Below, piece by piece: positions 46,118 to 58,489 of a DNA stretch of 64,000 nucleotides. Source of the DNA: Ziziphus jujuba (lineage: Eukaryota; Streptophyta; Magnoliopsida; Rosales; Rhamnaceae); the NCBI RefSeq assembly GCF_031755915.1, contig NC_083388.1:26195001-26259000 (forward strand). The letters are read 5' to 3'. How positions within the stretch are numbered: the first letter of the stretch is position 1; the number at the start of each line of letters is the position of its first letter. The notes under the pieces are model-generated. The model was given only the letters and a program-made list of their open reading frames with translations, was not told where the DNA came from and did no database searches. The translations under genes and the position numbers were made by a program.

Positions 46118-48889
46118 TGTAACATCCCGACCCAAATCACATTGGAATTCGTGCACGTTGACTAAGGTTGACCGTTGACCGAGTGGATCAAAAGTTAACT
46201 TTTTGTTGTTGTGTAATTTTGTTTTGACTCTTATATGGTTGTAAAGTACTCGTCGATACGAGTTCATAGACTAGCGGCACGCTTAAATTGGACATCTGGT
46301 TAAAAAGTTATGGACGTTTGAAGTTCGCCCGATACCGTAATATTTTATTATATCTGGCTTAAGTACACAGTAATGCCACGTGTCGCCACCTAATTAGTCC
46401 ACGTGGATGAACAGTGTCACCCACGATGGCTTTTATTTGGCAAAAACGCCGGGGAGGAGAGAGAAAAAGAGAGAGGAGAGAGAGAGAGAGAGAGAGACGA
46501 ATGGCCGTCGGAATCGTCCAATTTTCCGGCCGACCCTTGCTACACGCGCCAGCCAGATGAAAGCGGCTCCCCATTTCCGGCCAAACCCCAAAATTTCACA
46601 ACCGCCGGCCGCCGGACTCGCCCAGATCGAGCCGGTGAAGCTCGGCGGCCATTTTCCCCTCCACCGCCGGCCACCGCCGTTTGACCCCTTTCCGGCCATT
46701 TTCAGGCCACACGCGCCAGCCACCCCTCACCACCTCCTCATTTCCGGCCAGCCCACCAAATTTCACGGCCACCAGACCTCCGACGCTCCAGGATCGGAGT
46801 GTTTTCCGGCGAGGCACCGAAAATCTTCAAATCCCGATCTCTTTGTCGTCTGGCCTCCGTTTGTCTCACCGCCAGTCTCGTTGGAATCCTCTCCCCTCAA
46901 TCTACAAAACTGCTAAAAATCTCAGCCAACGGCCACCGCACGCGCCGCCGCCGGCGACGATTGCCAGTGACCGCGGTGGCTCGCCGGAAGTCACTGTTCC
47001 GGCGAGTACCCAGTTGCATCGCCGGTCCCTGTCCACTGATTCCGACCTCCTGAATCCAAATCCAGCATCCTTTTCCTCCAATTCGTGATGGTTTGGGAGA
47101 ATTGAGGAGTCGAATCCCAAAAGCTTTCCGGCGAGATTCCGGCCACCTCGGGTCTGATCTCCGGGAAGTAAGACCAAATCCGTGATCCTCATCACTCAAG
47201 CTTCGATTCGGTATATCACTCGTAATTTTTAGTTGTCGTTTGTGTACACTTCACGTGTACCCATTTGGGAGTTACCCGATTAAAATATTAATATATTTGG
47301 TTGGTATACTGTGACTGTTTTAGGTGCGCGTGCGAGTAGTGGAGTTGATTCTGCGGAGGATCTTAGCTGATATACGCGCTTAAGGTGAGTGAGCCACCTT
47401 TAAAAATATTTTGGGGCAATTAATTATATTTAATTGGTGTTTATTTGATATTTGAATTATGCTCATGTGGTGCAATTTAATTATTATTTTATTGTGATTT
47501 AATTTTAATTATTATGCATGAGCAAGTTATTTTCAGTAATAAATCGTATGTGGTTTTAAATATTATTTTTGGGCATAATTGGTTTAAATATTTTATGAAA
47601 ATATTTGTTTAAATTGGTGGTTTAATTTTATAATTATGCCCATGGTATTTTATTTGTTGAACCTCGTATTACAAGAAAAATTATTGTTTTATTGGTTATC
47701 GATGTTTTCGTACCGGGTTTGTTAAATGGAAATATGTGGGATGGTAAATGTGAAAATTGATGTATTTCCCACGGTAATTTTGGAAAGGACAGTACGGTTG
47801 AGTTAATAATTATTTTAGACGCATTCATACAGTATTGGTGTTCTGGTGTATGTATATGTGGTTTAGCGGGCAAGTATTATGTTTCCCGTGAGTTGCCATT
47901 GGACTGTGGGCAGGCAAGTTTGATATTGGCCACAGTCGCCCCCCTCCTTGGCCGGGATGACGGTTTCAGCAGCGGTTCTGTCGGGACGCCGAAGTGCTGT
48001 TTGCAAGTTTCTCTCTTTAATCTCCCCGCCAGTCGATGCTCAGGACGCTGGGTATCGGAGGGCATCACCAGTATATGGTGTGGTGCGTCAAGTGTAAATT
48101 TTCAGACAAAATTTCAAACCCCAAAAGTGTTTAAAAATTATTTATTATATGTATTTACATTTTAATTATATTTGGGGTATTTATTTATTTATTGTTTATT
48201 AAATTGTTTGATCCCTTAATTTTTGGGAAATACGAATATCGGATTTTATGAAAATGTTTTAAAAAGGGAACATTTCCAACAGAATGATTAGTGAGAGTTT
48301 TAAGGGAAATTATTATTTCCAACTGCTATTATTTATTTACCTATTTAATTGCCGGTATTACTTAAATTCCCTTATTTGTTATATTATTATTGTTAATATT
48401 AAAGGTGTTCAGTAGCTAGGGTCGCTCACTGAGATGATTAGCATCTCACGTTTTTAAATTCCGTTCCCTTAGGTGCAAGGGGTGGTAGACGTTCTTCCGG
48501 AGCGAACCAATTCTCCGCCGCTACAGTGTTTCGAGAAGTACTTTTGTACTCATCCATTTCAGTTGTAATATTTCTTTCATCTTTGTTGTATTTTCCATTG
48601 AATAGCACTTCATGAAGCTCTGTATACTATTATGGACACTTATGTTTTAATTATGCACTGGATTGCTGTTATTGTTGTGAAGTGCTGTAAATTTGTGGTA
48701 TCAATTTGTAGTTTTGTGGGAGGAATAAGGGATGATTATACAAGTGCGTTTTCAGTGCAGGAAGTTTTTGGTAAGTCCTACCCTTAGGGGAGGTGCTGCC
48801 GGATTTTCCGTTGGAAGGTTCGGTGGTATTTTCCTGGGATCAGGGCTTGTCTAGGGTTCCGGAGAAGAAATTCTGGAAGGGTCTTGACA
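46118..48889 (+). mobile_element. solo LTR A9
   Basis: It starts TGTAACATCCCGACCCAAATC and ends GGAAGGGTCTTGACA (2,772 bp). Perfect 5-bp target duplication TAACT (46113-46117 and 48890-48894); removing the element restores GGTCAATTAACTGATCACCTC, the normal unit sequence. GC-rich Pro/Arg-biased reading frames at 46400-47200 are shared with A3 only loosely and look noncoding. Confidence 0.93.
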
Positions 48890-48957
48890 TAACTGATCAC
48901 CTCTCTAAACAATATTCTCTATTTTTCTAAGATTTTTTTGCTATTTATATTTATATA

Positions 48958-49391
48958 TGTCAGGACCCGTCCAGAATTCCTTCCCCGGAACACTAGACAA
49001 GCCCTGATCCCAGGGAAATACCACCGAACCTTCCAACGGAAAATCCGGCAGCACCTCCCCTAAGGGTAGGACTTACCAAAAATTACCTGCACTGAAAAAC
49101 ACACTTCTAAAAATACATCCCCTTATTCCTCCCACAAACTACAAATTGATTCCCACAAATTTCAGCACTTCAACTGTCAGGACCCGTCCAGAATTTCTTC
49201 CTCGGAACCCTAGACAAGCCCTGATCCCAGGGAAATACCACCGAACCTTCCAACGGAAAATCCGGCAGCACCTCCCCTAAGGGTAGGACTTACCAAAAAT
49301 TACCTGCACTGAAAAACACACTTCTAAAAATACATCCCCTTATTCCTCCCACAAACTACAAATTGATTCCCACAAATTTCAGCACTTCAAA
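48958..49391 (-). repeat. 217-bp tandem duplication of the LTR end
   Basis: TGTCAGGACCCGTCCAGAAT starts at 48958 and again at 49175. Both copies run to TTTCAGCACTTCAA with few differences. Only this LTR in the window has it. Confidence 0.9.
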
Positions 49392-51319
49392 ATAAATACA
49401 GTAATCTAGTGCATAATAAATACATAAGTGTCCCATACAGTATACAGAGTTTTATGAAGTACTACAAAGTATAGAATACAGCAAGAGTGAAAGAAATATT
49501 ACAACTGCAATAAAAGAAGAAACGGATACTGCCGAACTAAAACAGCGAGGAAGATCAAGTCCGCTCCGAATGAACACTGACAACCTGGTACCTAGAGGAA
49601 CGGAAGTTAAGAGTGTGAGATGCTAATCATCTCAGTGAGTGACCCTATCTACTATACAATATAATACCACGATAATACAGTAGATAGATAATAATTAATT
49701 GGAAAATAATAATTTCTCTCAAAACCCTTACAAGTCTCTCAGTTGGAAAAGTTCCCTTTTTAAAACCTTTTCACAAAACCCTTGTTCGTAATCCCTGAAA
49801 ACCAAGACATCAGATAAATACCAGAACAGTAATAATTATATTTTAAATTCCAATACAGCTTTAAAACATTTTATTTTTAAAACCCAGTTCTGAAAATCAT
49901 TTTATGCACCCACTATATACTAGTGGCGCCAATAGTACCCAGCGTCCCGAGGTACCGCCAGACAGGAGGTTATAGAAAGAAACTGGCATACGGTCGCGTG
50001 GCGTCCCACTGCGCCGCTGCTAACCTGGTGTCCCGGCCATGGGGGGTGGCCTACCCTCATCCGATGGCAACCACAGGACAACCTCATAATATCAACCGCG
50101 CGCTACTCACACCCACCTGCGCGCTAATCACAACTGTGTGCACACTAACCATATCACATATAAACAGAACACCAGTACGTGCACGGTGCATCTAAAAATC
50201 ATAAAACTCACAAATTTAAATTATATAACAATTTCACATTTTGCATAAACATAGTGGGCATAGTCCATCCGCTTGAACCGAGAAATTTTCCACAATTTCT
50301 TTATAATCAATACCATAAATTCCATGATTTTCAAATCCACCAACTCCCAAATCCATCAATCCAAATATCCACATTTTCCCAATAGCATAAATAATTCTCG
50401 AAATATCATAATCAAATCTCATAATATTCCGTGGGCATATTTTATAAAAATTAAAATCACCAACATAACCAAATATTTTCTTTGAAATATTTGAAAATCA
50501 AATCATGCCCAATTTAATATTAAAACCACACCAATTTCAAAATCCTCAAAACCATAAAATAATTTCATATGGCATAATTTTGTAAAATGCATATTTTCTT
50601 AAATCCAATAATTTCACAAATAATTCCACAATAAATCCAATAAATATTTGGCATAGAAATTAAATTCCAAATATTTAAATCACACATGATATATTCACCA
50701 ATTAAATTCCCAAAATTAATTTGAAGGTGGGTCACTCACCTGGAGCACGCAATTAAACCATGATCCACCATGGGATTAATTCCATGACTCACCGGTGCTC
50801 CTAGAACAAATTTCACAGACAGTCAAATAAATTAATATTTTAATCGGGTAAATAATACCCGGTACCCGGGGGGTCAAACACAATCGTTAACCAAAATAGG
50901 CAAATAATATACCGAATCGAAGCTTGAGCGACGAAGATTACCAATCCGGTCTCCATCGACCCCAATTCGGCCGTAGGTGGCCGAAATTTGGCCGGAAAGT
51001 TTCGGCCGGTTTTCAATTCCTCGTATCTCGCAAACCACTTCGAATTTTTGAGATTGGAGGCCATTTTTGAACTCAGAGGACCCAAAATAGGGAGAGAGGG
51101 GTGGCAATTCGGACTGGGCTGGCCGGAATACGGCGAAATCGCCGAAAATATTTCCACCCGCCGCAGCGACTTCGCCGGCCCGATCTGGGCGCGTCCGGCG
51201 GCGGCTGACCGGGAAATTTGGTGGCTGAGGTCGCCTCCTCCTTCCGCTCGTCACTAGATGGCGCGTGAGGACTATGGGTGGCCGGAATTTAAAAACACGG
51301 GAGAGAGAGACGACGGGAG

Positions 51320-51366
<47 letters not shown>

Positions 51367-52046
51367 AGAAGAAGAAGAAGAAGGAGAGGAACAGGATCGG
51401 GCCCCCTGGCCCTTTTTTTCCCACGTGGGGAAAGAAAAAGAAAAAGAAAAAAAAAGAAAAAATAAAATAAAATAATACAAATAATTAAATAATTAAATGA
51501 TATTAATAATAATATTATTATTTAAAATAATAATAAAATAATTTGATATTTCACATGGTTGACATGTGGCTTCTCAACATGGTGACACATGGTCACCTTC
51601 AGTAAGTCACACGTGGCACATCGTTACGCGTTTAAAAAAATAATATTAAAATAATACGGTATTTGAAGAATTTTACAGGTCCATAACTTTCAAACCACAT
51701 GTCCAAATCGGACGTGCCGCTAGTCTACGGACTCGTATCGATGAGCACTTCACAACCATGCATGAGTCAAAGCTCAAACTTGCATGAATAAAAAGTCAAC
51801 TCCGGCACCCCTTGGACAGTTTGGACCTCAACTTGTTTTGCTCATAACTTTCAAACCGTAGCTCCGTTTTGAACATGCTACCAGTCTACAAACTCGTGCC
51901 AACGTGTACTCTGTAACGGTACCTTAGTCAACCTAGAATTCCAACCAGGTCAAAAAGTCAACTTTTGACCCATTCGGTCAACGGTCAACAGTCAACCTCG
52001 GTCAACGTGCAAAAATTTCCGACATGGTTCGGGACGGGGTGTTACA
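48958..52046 (-). mobile_element. solo LTR A10, reverse orientation
   Basis: On the + strand it runs from TGTCAGGACCCGTCC to CGGGACGGGGTGTTACA (3,089 bp). It sits in a TA-rich tract (ATATA left, TATAT right), so the target duplication is ambiguous but compatible. Its first 217 bp are duplicated in tandem. It is the closest relative of A1; the two agree over long stretches, including the GTGATTAGCGCGCAGGT zone. A (GAAA)n/(GAA)n tract lies at 51318-51385. Confidence 0.88.
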
Positions 52047-52199
52047 TATATATATATATATTTTTCCCGTTTCTGTAATCTAAAGTCGTATGAATAATAG
52101 CAATGCATACTATTCTAGCTTTCTTTAATTATTTATTTATACAATATTTAACATCTCTTAAAATGTGTATATATATATATATGTACGTTTACAGTTTGT

Positions 52200-52344
52200 C
52201 TATGGTGCGGACGGTCCTCATGCGGAACACAGTATTGGTGACGGGTTTTCATAATATCGGTGACGATTTTCTAAAAAACCATCTTAATACTATGAAAAAT
52301 TGTCATTAATACTGTGGTTCTCATACGGACCGTCCTCACCATAG
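52200..52344. mobile_element. MITE-like inverted-repeat element
   Basis: The left end, CTATGGTGCGGACGGTCCTC then GAACACAGTATT, is mirrored at the right end by AATACTGTGGTTCTCATACG and GGACCGTCCTCACCATAG. The inverted repeats are about 45 bp and imperfect, around a core of about 55 bp. The element is 145 bp and noncoding. The superfamily is not certain, and no target duplication could be assigned confidently. It sits inside the ~0.4-kb unit array. Confidence 0.7.
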
Positions 52345-52759
52345 AATTTCCGTATATGTTTATATATATATATATATATATATTGGAAAATAGACTAGGA
52401 TTTTTCTGTGTTAGAACTGCGTCAGTTTAACAACACCACTATAACCTAAATTCCATAAATAAAAAAAGCATATACAAAATCTTTTGAAGCAAGACCAACA
52501 ACGTTCAGGAAATTAAAAAGGAAAGAAAAGTAATGGACTTTTGTTATATATATATATATATTGATAAATTAATTGGCCTCTCTAAATAATCTCTATGTTT
52601 CTTAGATTTTTTTTGCCTTTTATATTTATATTTATATTTTTTTTCCAATTTTGTAATCGAAAGTCGTATGAATGATAGCAATCTGTACTATCTCTAGCTC
52701 TCCTTATTTATTTATAGAATATTTAATTAACATATCTTAAAATATATAAATATCTTAAA

Positions 52760-52791
<32 letters not shown>

Positions 52792-53336
52792 TTAAAAAAT
52801 ACACTAGGGTTTTCTATGTTAGCACTCTCAGTCTCCCTGCGCCACTATAACCTAAATTCCATAAATAAAAAAGGCATATATAAAATAGGAAAGAAAATAA
52901 AATAATGGACTTTCTTGTTATACGTATATATAAACGGGATTGTTACCATGGAAGAAGTTGTCCACCACTTGATGGATACCCATAGCCGTTCGATCAAGTG
53001 TAAAAGGTGTCGTCTTCGTCCATCATAGAACTCTTATATGTATATATTGGTCAATTAATTGACCTTCCCAAATAATTTCTATGTTTTTCCTTTTATAGTT
53101 ATATTTAGATTTTTTTTTTCCTTTTTTGTAATCTAAATTCGTATGTCAGCACTCTCTCAGTTTAAAATAAATAAACGCTTTACGTATTGATCTGTTTGTG
53201 TACTCTGTCAGTTTCAATGCATGCAAAGAATATTGGCTTTAATTAGCTTCCCTCGGTCTCTCTGATTTCGATTCCATTACACTCCCATGTTCTAAACTGT
53301 GTACTCGTTCAGTTTAATTACATCTCATAAGTCACA

Positions 53337-55097
53337 ATGTCTTGGTATCATAACAGACCTAATATTAATTGGAGGAATGCAGATTGGATGACTAGAGTAA
53401 AATAATTTTGATTTTTCTGGTGTTTAATTTGCTATTCGGTAAAAATGTAAAAGCTGTAATAATTGCATGATGAGTGACAAGAAAAGGTACAGAAATATTT
53501 TAATCTTTTATTTTCTCTAAAATAAAGGTGGCCAAAGTGATTTTGACAGGAGCAATTATAAATAGATTCAAGTTATATCACATGATATCCAATAGGATAA
53601 TTAATGAAATGCTGAAATGTACAAAAGTGGATAATCTACTTTTGCTGGCCACTAATATTGTTTATTATGTAATATTAATCTAAAGACATGCACTATTCCC
53701 ATTCCCAGATTGCTTTTATAACTCCGTGCTACTTGAAGTTAAAACGAAAAAAAAAAAAATGTTCCAAACTTCAATAAAAGATTTTATTCCCAATTTTCAT
53801 TATCTTTATTGCTTTTACTTTTTACTTCTATAAAGCTTCTTTAAACAGTTGATTCCAATTTTTACTGCTTATTGACTCATATTTCAGTGTAGTCAACTTA
53901 TACCGGATAAATGTGCAGCTCAAATGGATTTCATTGTTATGTTCAGTCTAATAAATATGCTCTATAACGTGCAGCAGCTCAAATGAATTTTATTTTTATG
54001 ATCATCCAATAAATATATACTCTTATTGTACAAAAACATTTAATTTCAAGAAAAGTAAGACGACAAAATAATTTACTTTTACAAGACCAATTATTTCAAA
54101 ATTAAAACCCAAAAAAAAAAAAAAATCATTATGAAAAAAGCAGGTGACATGTAGGTTTGTCAAAAAAGCAAAGATAAACGAAATTATTAAAATTAAGAGG
54201 ATCAAGGCAACACTAATAAGTTATTATTACATTACTGCTTTGCTTTTATTTTTTTATTTTTTAATAATTAATTTATTTTTCCATATAACATATGTATATA
54301 TATTGACAATATAGACGCATGTTGGGCTGTTGCTGTTTGCGATCTTGTGGAGATGTTGCACAATAAGCAGAATCCTGATAATCCTATGCATTCCCCTTTA
54401 TCGGCCCAAGAGCTGATAGACAACTATCCAGGCAGTGGTCATGTTAATGGGCATTTGATTATAAAAACAAATGGGATTGCATATGAAGATGATTATCCTT
54501 GGAGAGGAGCAACCTCTGAGAAAAAGGAGGTCTTATATAATAAATTTTTTTTATTATTATTATTTAAATGTCTCAAATGTTTACTGCTTCAATGCTAATT
54601 TATTCTAATTTATTTGGTGCAGCGGACTGAAGATCAGGAAATATATTGGGGCGTATCAGGTTTTAAAAGGGTAGATGAGCTTGAAAAAAATTGAAAATGT
54701 AGTAGAAGATCACCCTGTTGTAGGTTGTTTCTATTTGACAGATGATTTTAAGTACTGTCGAAATTCGGTAAGATTTTACTTTTATTTTAATTTAATTATT
54801 TTATTGGTGTTTTTTTATATATTTAAGTTATAATTTTATCTTATAAAATTTGATTTTCAGGACATTCAGCCTCTATTTCCCGTAGTAACATATGATGATG
54901 GTAGTACTAATCAACGTGGTCATGCAATGGTGATAGTTGGTCAAGGAAATGAGGAGTACGATCAGTACTGGCACGTCAAAAATAGTTCGGGTGAAGGTTG
55001 GGGTGATGAGGGTTACGCAAGACTGTTAAAGAGTGACACAACGCCTGAGAGTGCCTTCTTTCCCGTCTACTATCCCTTGATCCATGAAGAATACTGA
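53337..55097 (+). pseudogene. papain-like (C1A) cysteine protease, copy P3
   Basis: Exon 1 begins at the ATG at 53337 (MSWYHNRPNINWRNADWMTRV) and is split by about 0.8 kb of inserted DNA (53399-54197). It resumes at GATCAAGGCAACACTA. Further exons are 54315-54529, 54623-54767 and 54861-55097. ACWAVA (active Cys), GHAMVIVGQG (His) and KNSSGEGWGDEGY (Asn, but the usual Trp after it is Ser) are kept. Lesions are the insertion, the lost donor (ATAAG for GTAAG) at exon 1, and one extra A in the A-run of exon 3, which makes that exon 145 instead of 144 bases. These lesions differ from those of P1, so the copies died separately. No prodomain is seen. Confidence 0.85.
53399..54197. other. ~0.8-kb insertion in protease exon 1
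   Basis: The DNA is AT-rich without LTR, TIR or coding signals that I recognise. P1 has no such insertion at this point. I could not find convincing target duplications. Confidence 0.6.
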
Positions 55098-55980
55098 AAC
55101 AATACCTAACGAAGTTACTATTTTTGGATATGGCTTTTTTTTTTCTTTTTTCTTTTGTTCATTAATCCCTGGATATGTTATTACACTATTTTCTTTTCTT
55201 TTTCTTTTTTTTAAAGCTATCTACCAACTTCTTTCACAAGGGTAATATTATGAAGGTTTGTCTCTTTTTTCAAAACCATGTTTTGACCAACTTCAAATAC
55301 TTGCCCCCTTTGGCAAGTGTCAAAATTTGTGGGAACGTGAAATTTTATGGATTTTTTTTTTTTTTTTTTTTTTAAGTTTGTTTGGGTGATTTTTAATGTG
55401 GAAAAATAGGGTGGGTAAATTTAATCCGAAAAACAAAAACTTGGCTTCAACTTCTTCTTGTGTGATCCTTGATGGATTTACTTTTAGATGAGCTACAACA
55501 TACATGTGCATGCAGGCACATGCCCACACGGATCCGCTATGCTCCGCTCTTAGTTCCCTCCATAACAAATTAACAACTCATTAGCTACTCGTAAGGGAGT
55601 ACACCTAGCCTTTGGCTGGGCTACCTTACGTAAGTGTACCAACTTCAATCAATATTACTTCGTAACACCGTCATAGTTACTTTGTCCTAAATACTGGGAA
55701 ACCTAGTTCTCTCAAAATCTGTGTAGGCTTAAAAGTTTTGGTCCCTTTCTAATATATAGTTAGATATGGATAAAGATTCTCTTTTGATAGGAATGTAAAC
55801 CAATATTTTTTTCTTAATAATTAGTTTTATTAAAACAAATAATCTAAATGGTTGAAACCCATTATTATCAGTTTATAAAAAAATATATATTAAAAGGAAA
55901 GGGGGGAAAGGTGGATTTGAAATTGAATTCCAAATTCAAAAATTCAATTTTATATGTTTGGGAAAAAAAAAATACTTACA
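55098..55980. other. 3' flank of protease P3
   Basis: The first 200 bp match the flank of P1 (GGGTAATATTATGAAGGTTT, TTTTGACCAACTT-AAATACTT). From 55310 it is unassigned, with a T23 run near 55350. No gene is supported. Confidence 0.45.
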
Positions 55981-55984
55981 AAAT

Positions 55985-56105
55985 CTCAATGATAACTTGG
56001 TCCAGTGGTAAAACCATTGGCCAAGTTTGGGTCCAAACCTTGTTTTTGGTGAAATCCCCATTTTTAATTGTAATTTAGAAAATAAATATTAGGTAGGGTG
56101 CATAA
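55985..56105 (+). mobile_element. possible SINE (pol III promoter boxes)
   Basis: TGGTCCAGTGG (55998-56008) resembles box A and GGGTCCAAACC (56029-56039) resembles box B of tRNA-derived SINEs, at a spacing typical of plant SINEs. An A-rich stretch follows at 56104. No target duplication was found. It could also be chance or an old tRNA relic. Confidence 0.3.
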
Positions 56106-56461
56106 AAAAAAAGAGATTAAGTTTTGATATTGAAATATGCCAATATAAACCTATTTGTTAAATTACGACCCAATCTATTAGCCATTAAGTTAACAAATTA
56201 AACATAATTAAAATATTAAGACATTTCCTTTCTAACTAAAATTGCTTTCCTTTTGTGTCTTTTATTCTCTGAACTGGTTCTCTTTTATGTCTTTGGCTTC
56301 AATTAGATTTTTTCTATTGCAAAATATATCGCCGGAACTACAAATGTTGATTGAATTTCAATTATATCAAATTAAATAAGACCAATTGGAATCAAAGTAC
56401 AATATTTTAATCTCAAAAATCAATTTTTAAAGTGTAAATATTTTTTTGGAAAGTATGCTCG

Positions 56462-56462
<1 letters not shown>

Positions 56463-56500
<38 letters not shown>
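56463..56500. repeat. T38 homopolymer
   Basis: Thirty-eight consecutive T residues. This may be the tail of a retroposon on the minus strand or a slippage-prone site; the length in an assembly is uncertain. Confidence 0.9.
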
Positions 56501-56504
<4 letters not shown>

Positions 56505-57059
56505 GTTAACTGGGACAATTTATAAGAAAACCAGGAAAAAGTAAGAAGCCACAAGCCGCTTTTATAGTATATAGATATTTAATATCTATTATATATATAT
56601 ATATATACACGCTAGGGTTTTATTTTTTATTATTATTATTATTTTTTATGTTAATGGGACAATTTAGTGCCTGGGCACTCAGTCAGTTTACAAAATATAA
56701 AAGGCTTTAAGTATTTCTGATTTCGATTACACTCCCATATTCTAGACCGTGCACTCCCTCTCAATCTCTCTCGGTTTACATTGCTTGTTCAGTTTACATC
56801 GAAATTTTTTAAGTACATATTGGGGGGAGGAAAGGTGGATGACTGGAATTATAGACAAAGGGGATACTGGTAAATAAAAATAATCAACCATTAAAACTAA
56901 TCCATTTCATTTTATTATTTTATTTTTATTTATTTATTTTTTTCCGATTTAATGACATTTTCAAAACATATTACTATCTCTAAAAATGAAATTGAGATCC
57001 GTGTTTACTGTCTTTAAAAAGTAATTACAATAATATATAACATTAGCTTGGATTCCATT

Positions 57060-57140
57060 GAATAACTCTTATTATATAAACCTAGCACACCATCATTCCT
57101 CATCAAACCGAAATTTTCCTCTGGCTCTCTTCCCTCCCAC

Positions 57141-57182
<42 letters not shown>

Positions 57183-57258
57183 CCATATATAAATTCTCAC
57201 GATCTCTCTCTCTCTCTCTCATCTTTTATATTCTCAGTCTTTCTCTCATCGTCGATCA

Positions 57259-57289
<31 letters not shown>

Positions 57290-57300
57290 ATCTTTGTCAG
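57060..57300 (+). promoter_or_regulatory. TATA box and CT microsatellites
   Basis: TATTATATAAACCTAG (57069-57084) looks like a plant TATA box, followed by CT-rich leader sequence with long (CT)n runs at 57146-57175, 57201-57220 and 57258-57283. Pyrimidine-rich leaders downstream of TATA are common in plant promoters. No open gene follows, so this may be a captured promoter or part of an unrecognised LTR. Confidence 0.4.
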
Positions 57301-58060
57301 AGATCATCGTTGTCTATGATCATCTTCTTGATTCGGTTGAAGGCTCTCAATTCCTCTCTATTTCTCTTTAGTCCTCTACGATCTCATTGTTTTTGGTGCC
57401 TAAGTCACCAAGAATCAAATCTATTTTATCAGAAACCTTTCTCTGCTTGAAATTTGTGGAAAGACTGAGAGAGTGGTGGTTGTTGTGCTAGGCGCGTGCT
57501 TACTCCATTGAAGAGCTCAAGCTTTGCCTTGAATTTTTACAGAGTACATTTTTTTTTTATTATTATTAATATTGAACAACTAATTTTTTTTTTTTGCCTG
57601 TGAAAAAATTTAGTGCAATTTTTCAGTAGTCTTTTTTTTTTTTCCTTTCTATTTTCCTCCTGATTTTTTTCCTCTCCTATTTTCTAACTCCAAAAAAAGC
57701 TTAATTAATTTTTTTATTTTATTTTGTTCTTCTGTTCTAAGAGCAGATTTTTTAGATTTAATTAATATTTTTCTTTTGTTTGGGGATAGTTGAAGAGAAA
57801 TTTGTGAAACGCTAAGTCTCAATTTGGTTTATATTTCATTAGTATTTTTGAAAAAAAAAAAATCTAATAGTGGAATATTTTGAAAAGAACTCAAGGGTTA
57901 GCCATAGTTGAACAAGAACTTAGAAGTATTTACTAACATTTTTTATTCTATTATTCTTCCTTACGTTATGCTTTCTTTTTTTTTTTTTTAAATAAAAAAA
58001 AAGTTAATAAATTATTTCTGAGAGATGTATCATGTCGATTAGGCATTAATTACGGATATA
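57301..58060. other. no gene; locus DNA paralogous to 16.3-16.6 kb
   Basis: 57720-57980 matches 16290-16560 (TATTTTGTTCTTCTGTTCTA, AAGAGCAGA, TTTGAAAAGAACT). The earlier half may be a leader belonging to the TATA region. No reading frame can be supported. Confidence 0.45.
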
Positions 58061-58489
58061 ATAACATATTGGATCGCATATCAAGCTGAATAATTAAGCC
58101 TTTTTTTATTATTTAAATGTCTCAAATTATTAATACCTCAATGCTAATTTAAAGTTATTCTAATTTATCTGTACAGCGGAAGGAGACCACAAAATGCATG
58201 GCGTTTCAGGTTCTGAACATGTAAGCTTGTTTCTATTTGCCACGAACTGTACAGTTTTTAAAGAAATTGTGTTTAAAGAAATAGCATTCTATGGATAATT
58301 ATCTCCCCACCAAATGGCAGGTAACTCGCAATAGCATTTTCATGTATATTATATATGCATACATATATTTGGAGACAGGCTAGGGTTTTTGATGTTAACT
58401 TCGATTGATTTATAATAGCCTGGGCACTCTATAATAGCCTAGCTTTACATTCGCATGCACTCTCTCAGTAGTGGCTTTACGTTCTCTGC

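Larger units (their letters stand above)
45940..53150. repeat. tandem ~0.4-kb units (array 2), split by two LTRs
   Basis: Unit DNA occupies 45940-46117, 48890-48957 and 52047-53150; the rest is solo LTRs A9 and A10. CACTATAACCTAAATTCC lies at about 52435 and 52842, giving a ~406-bp period. The array corresponds to 11.4-12.9 kb and likewise ends just before a protease copy. Confidence 0.75.
56810..58260 (+). pseudogene. papain-like protease relic, copy P4
   Basis: 56822-56871 (GGGGGGAGGAAAGGTGGATG, ACTGGAATTATAGACAAAGG, GATACTG, then GTAAAT) is exon 1 with its donor. 58070-58095 (ATATTGGATCGCATATCAAG) resembles the end of exon 2. 58110-58178 is intron 2 (AAATGTCTCAAATTATTAAT, CCTCAATGCTAAT, TCTGTACAG). 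58179-58250 (CGGAAGGAGACCACAAAATG, CGTTTCAGGTTCTGAA, TTGTTTCTATTTGCCA) is exon 3. The active-site exon and the last exon are gone. F-box copy 4 lies 1.2 kb downstream. Confidence 0.7.
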
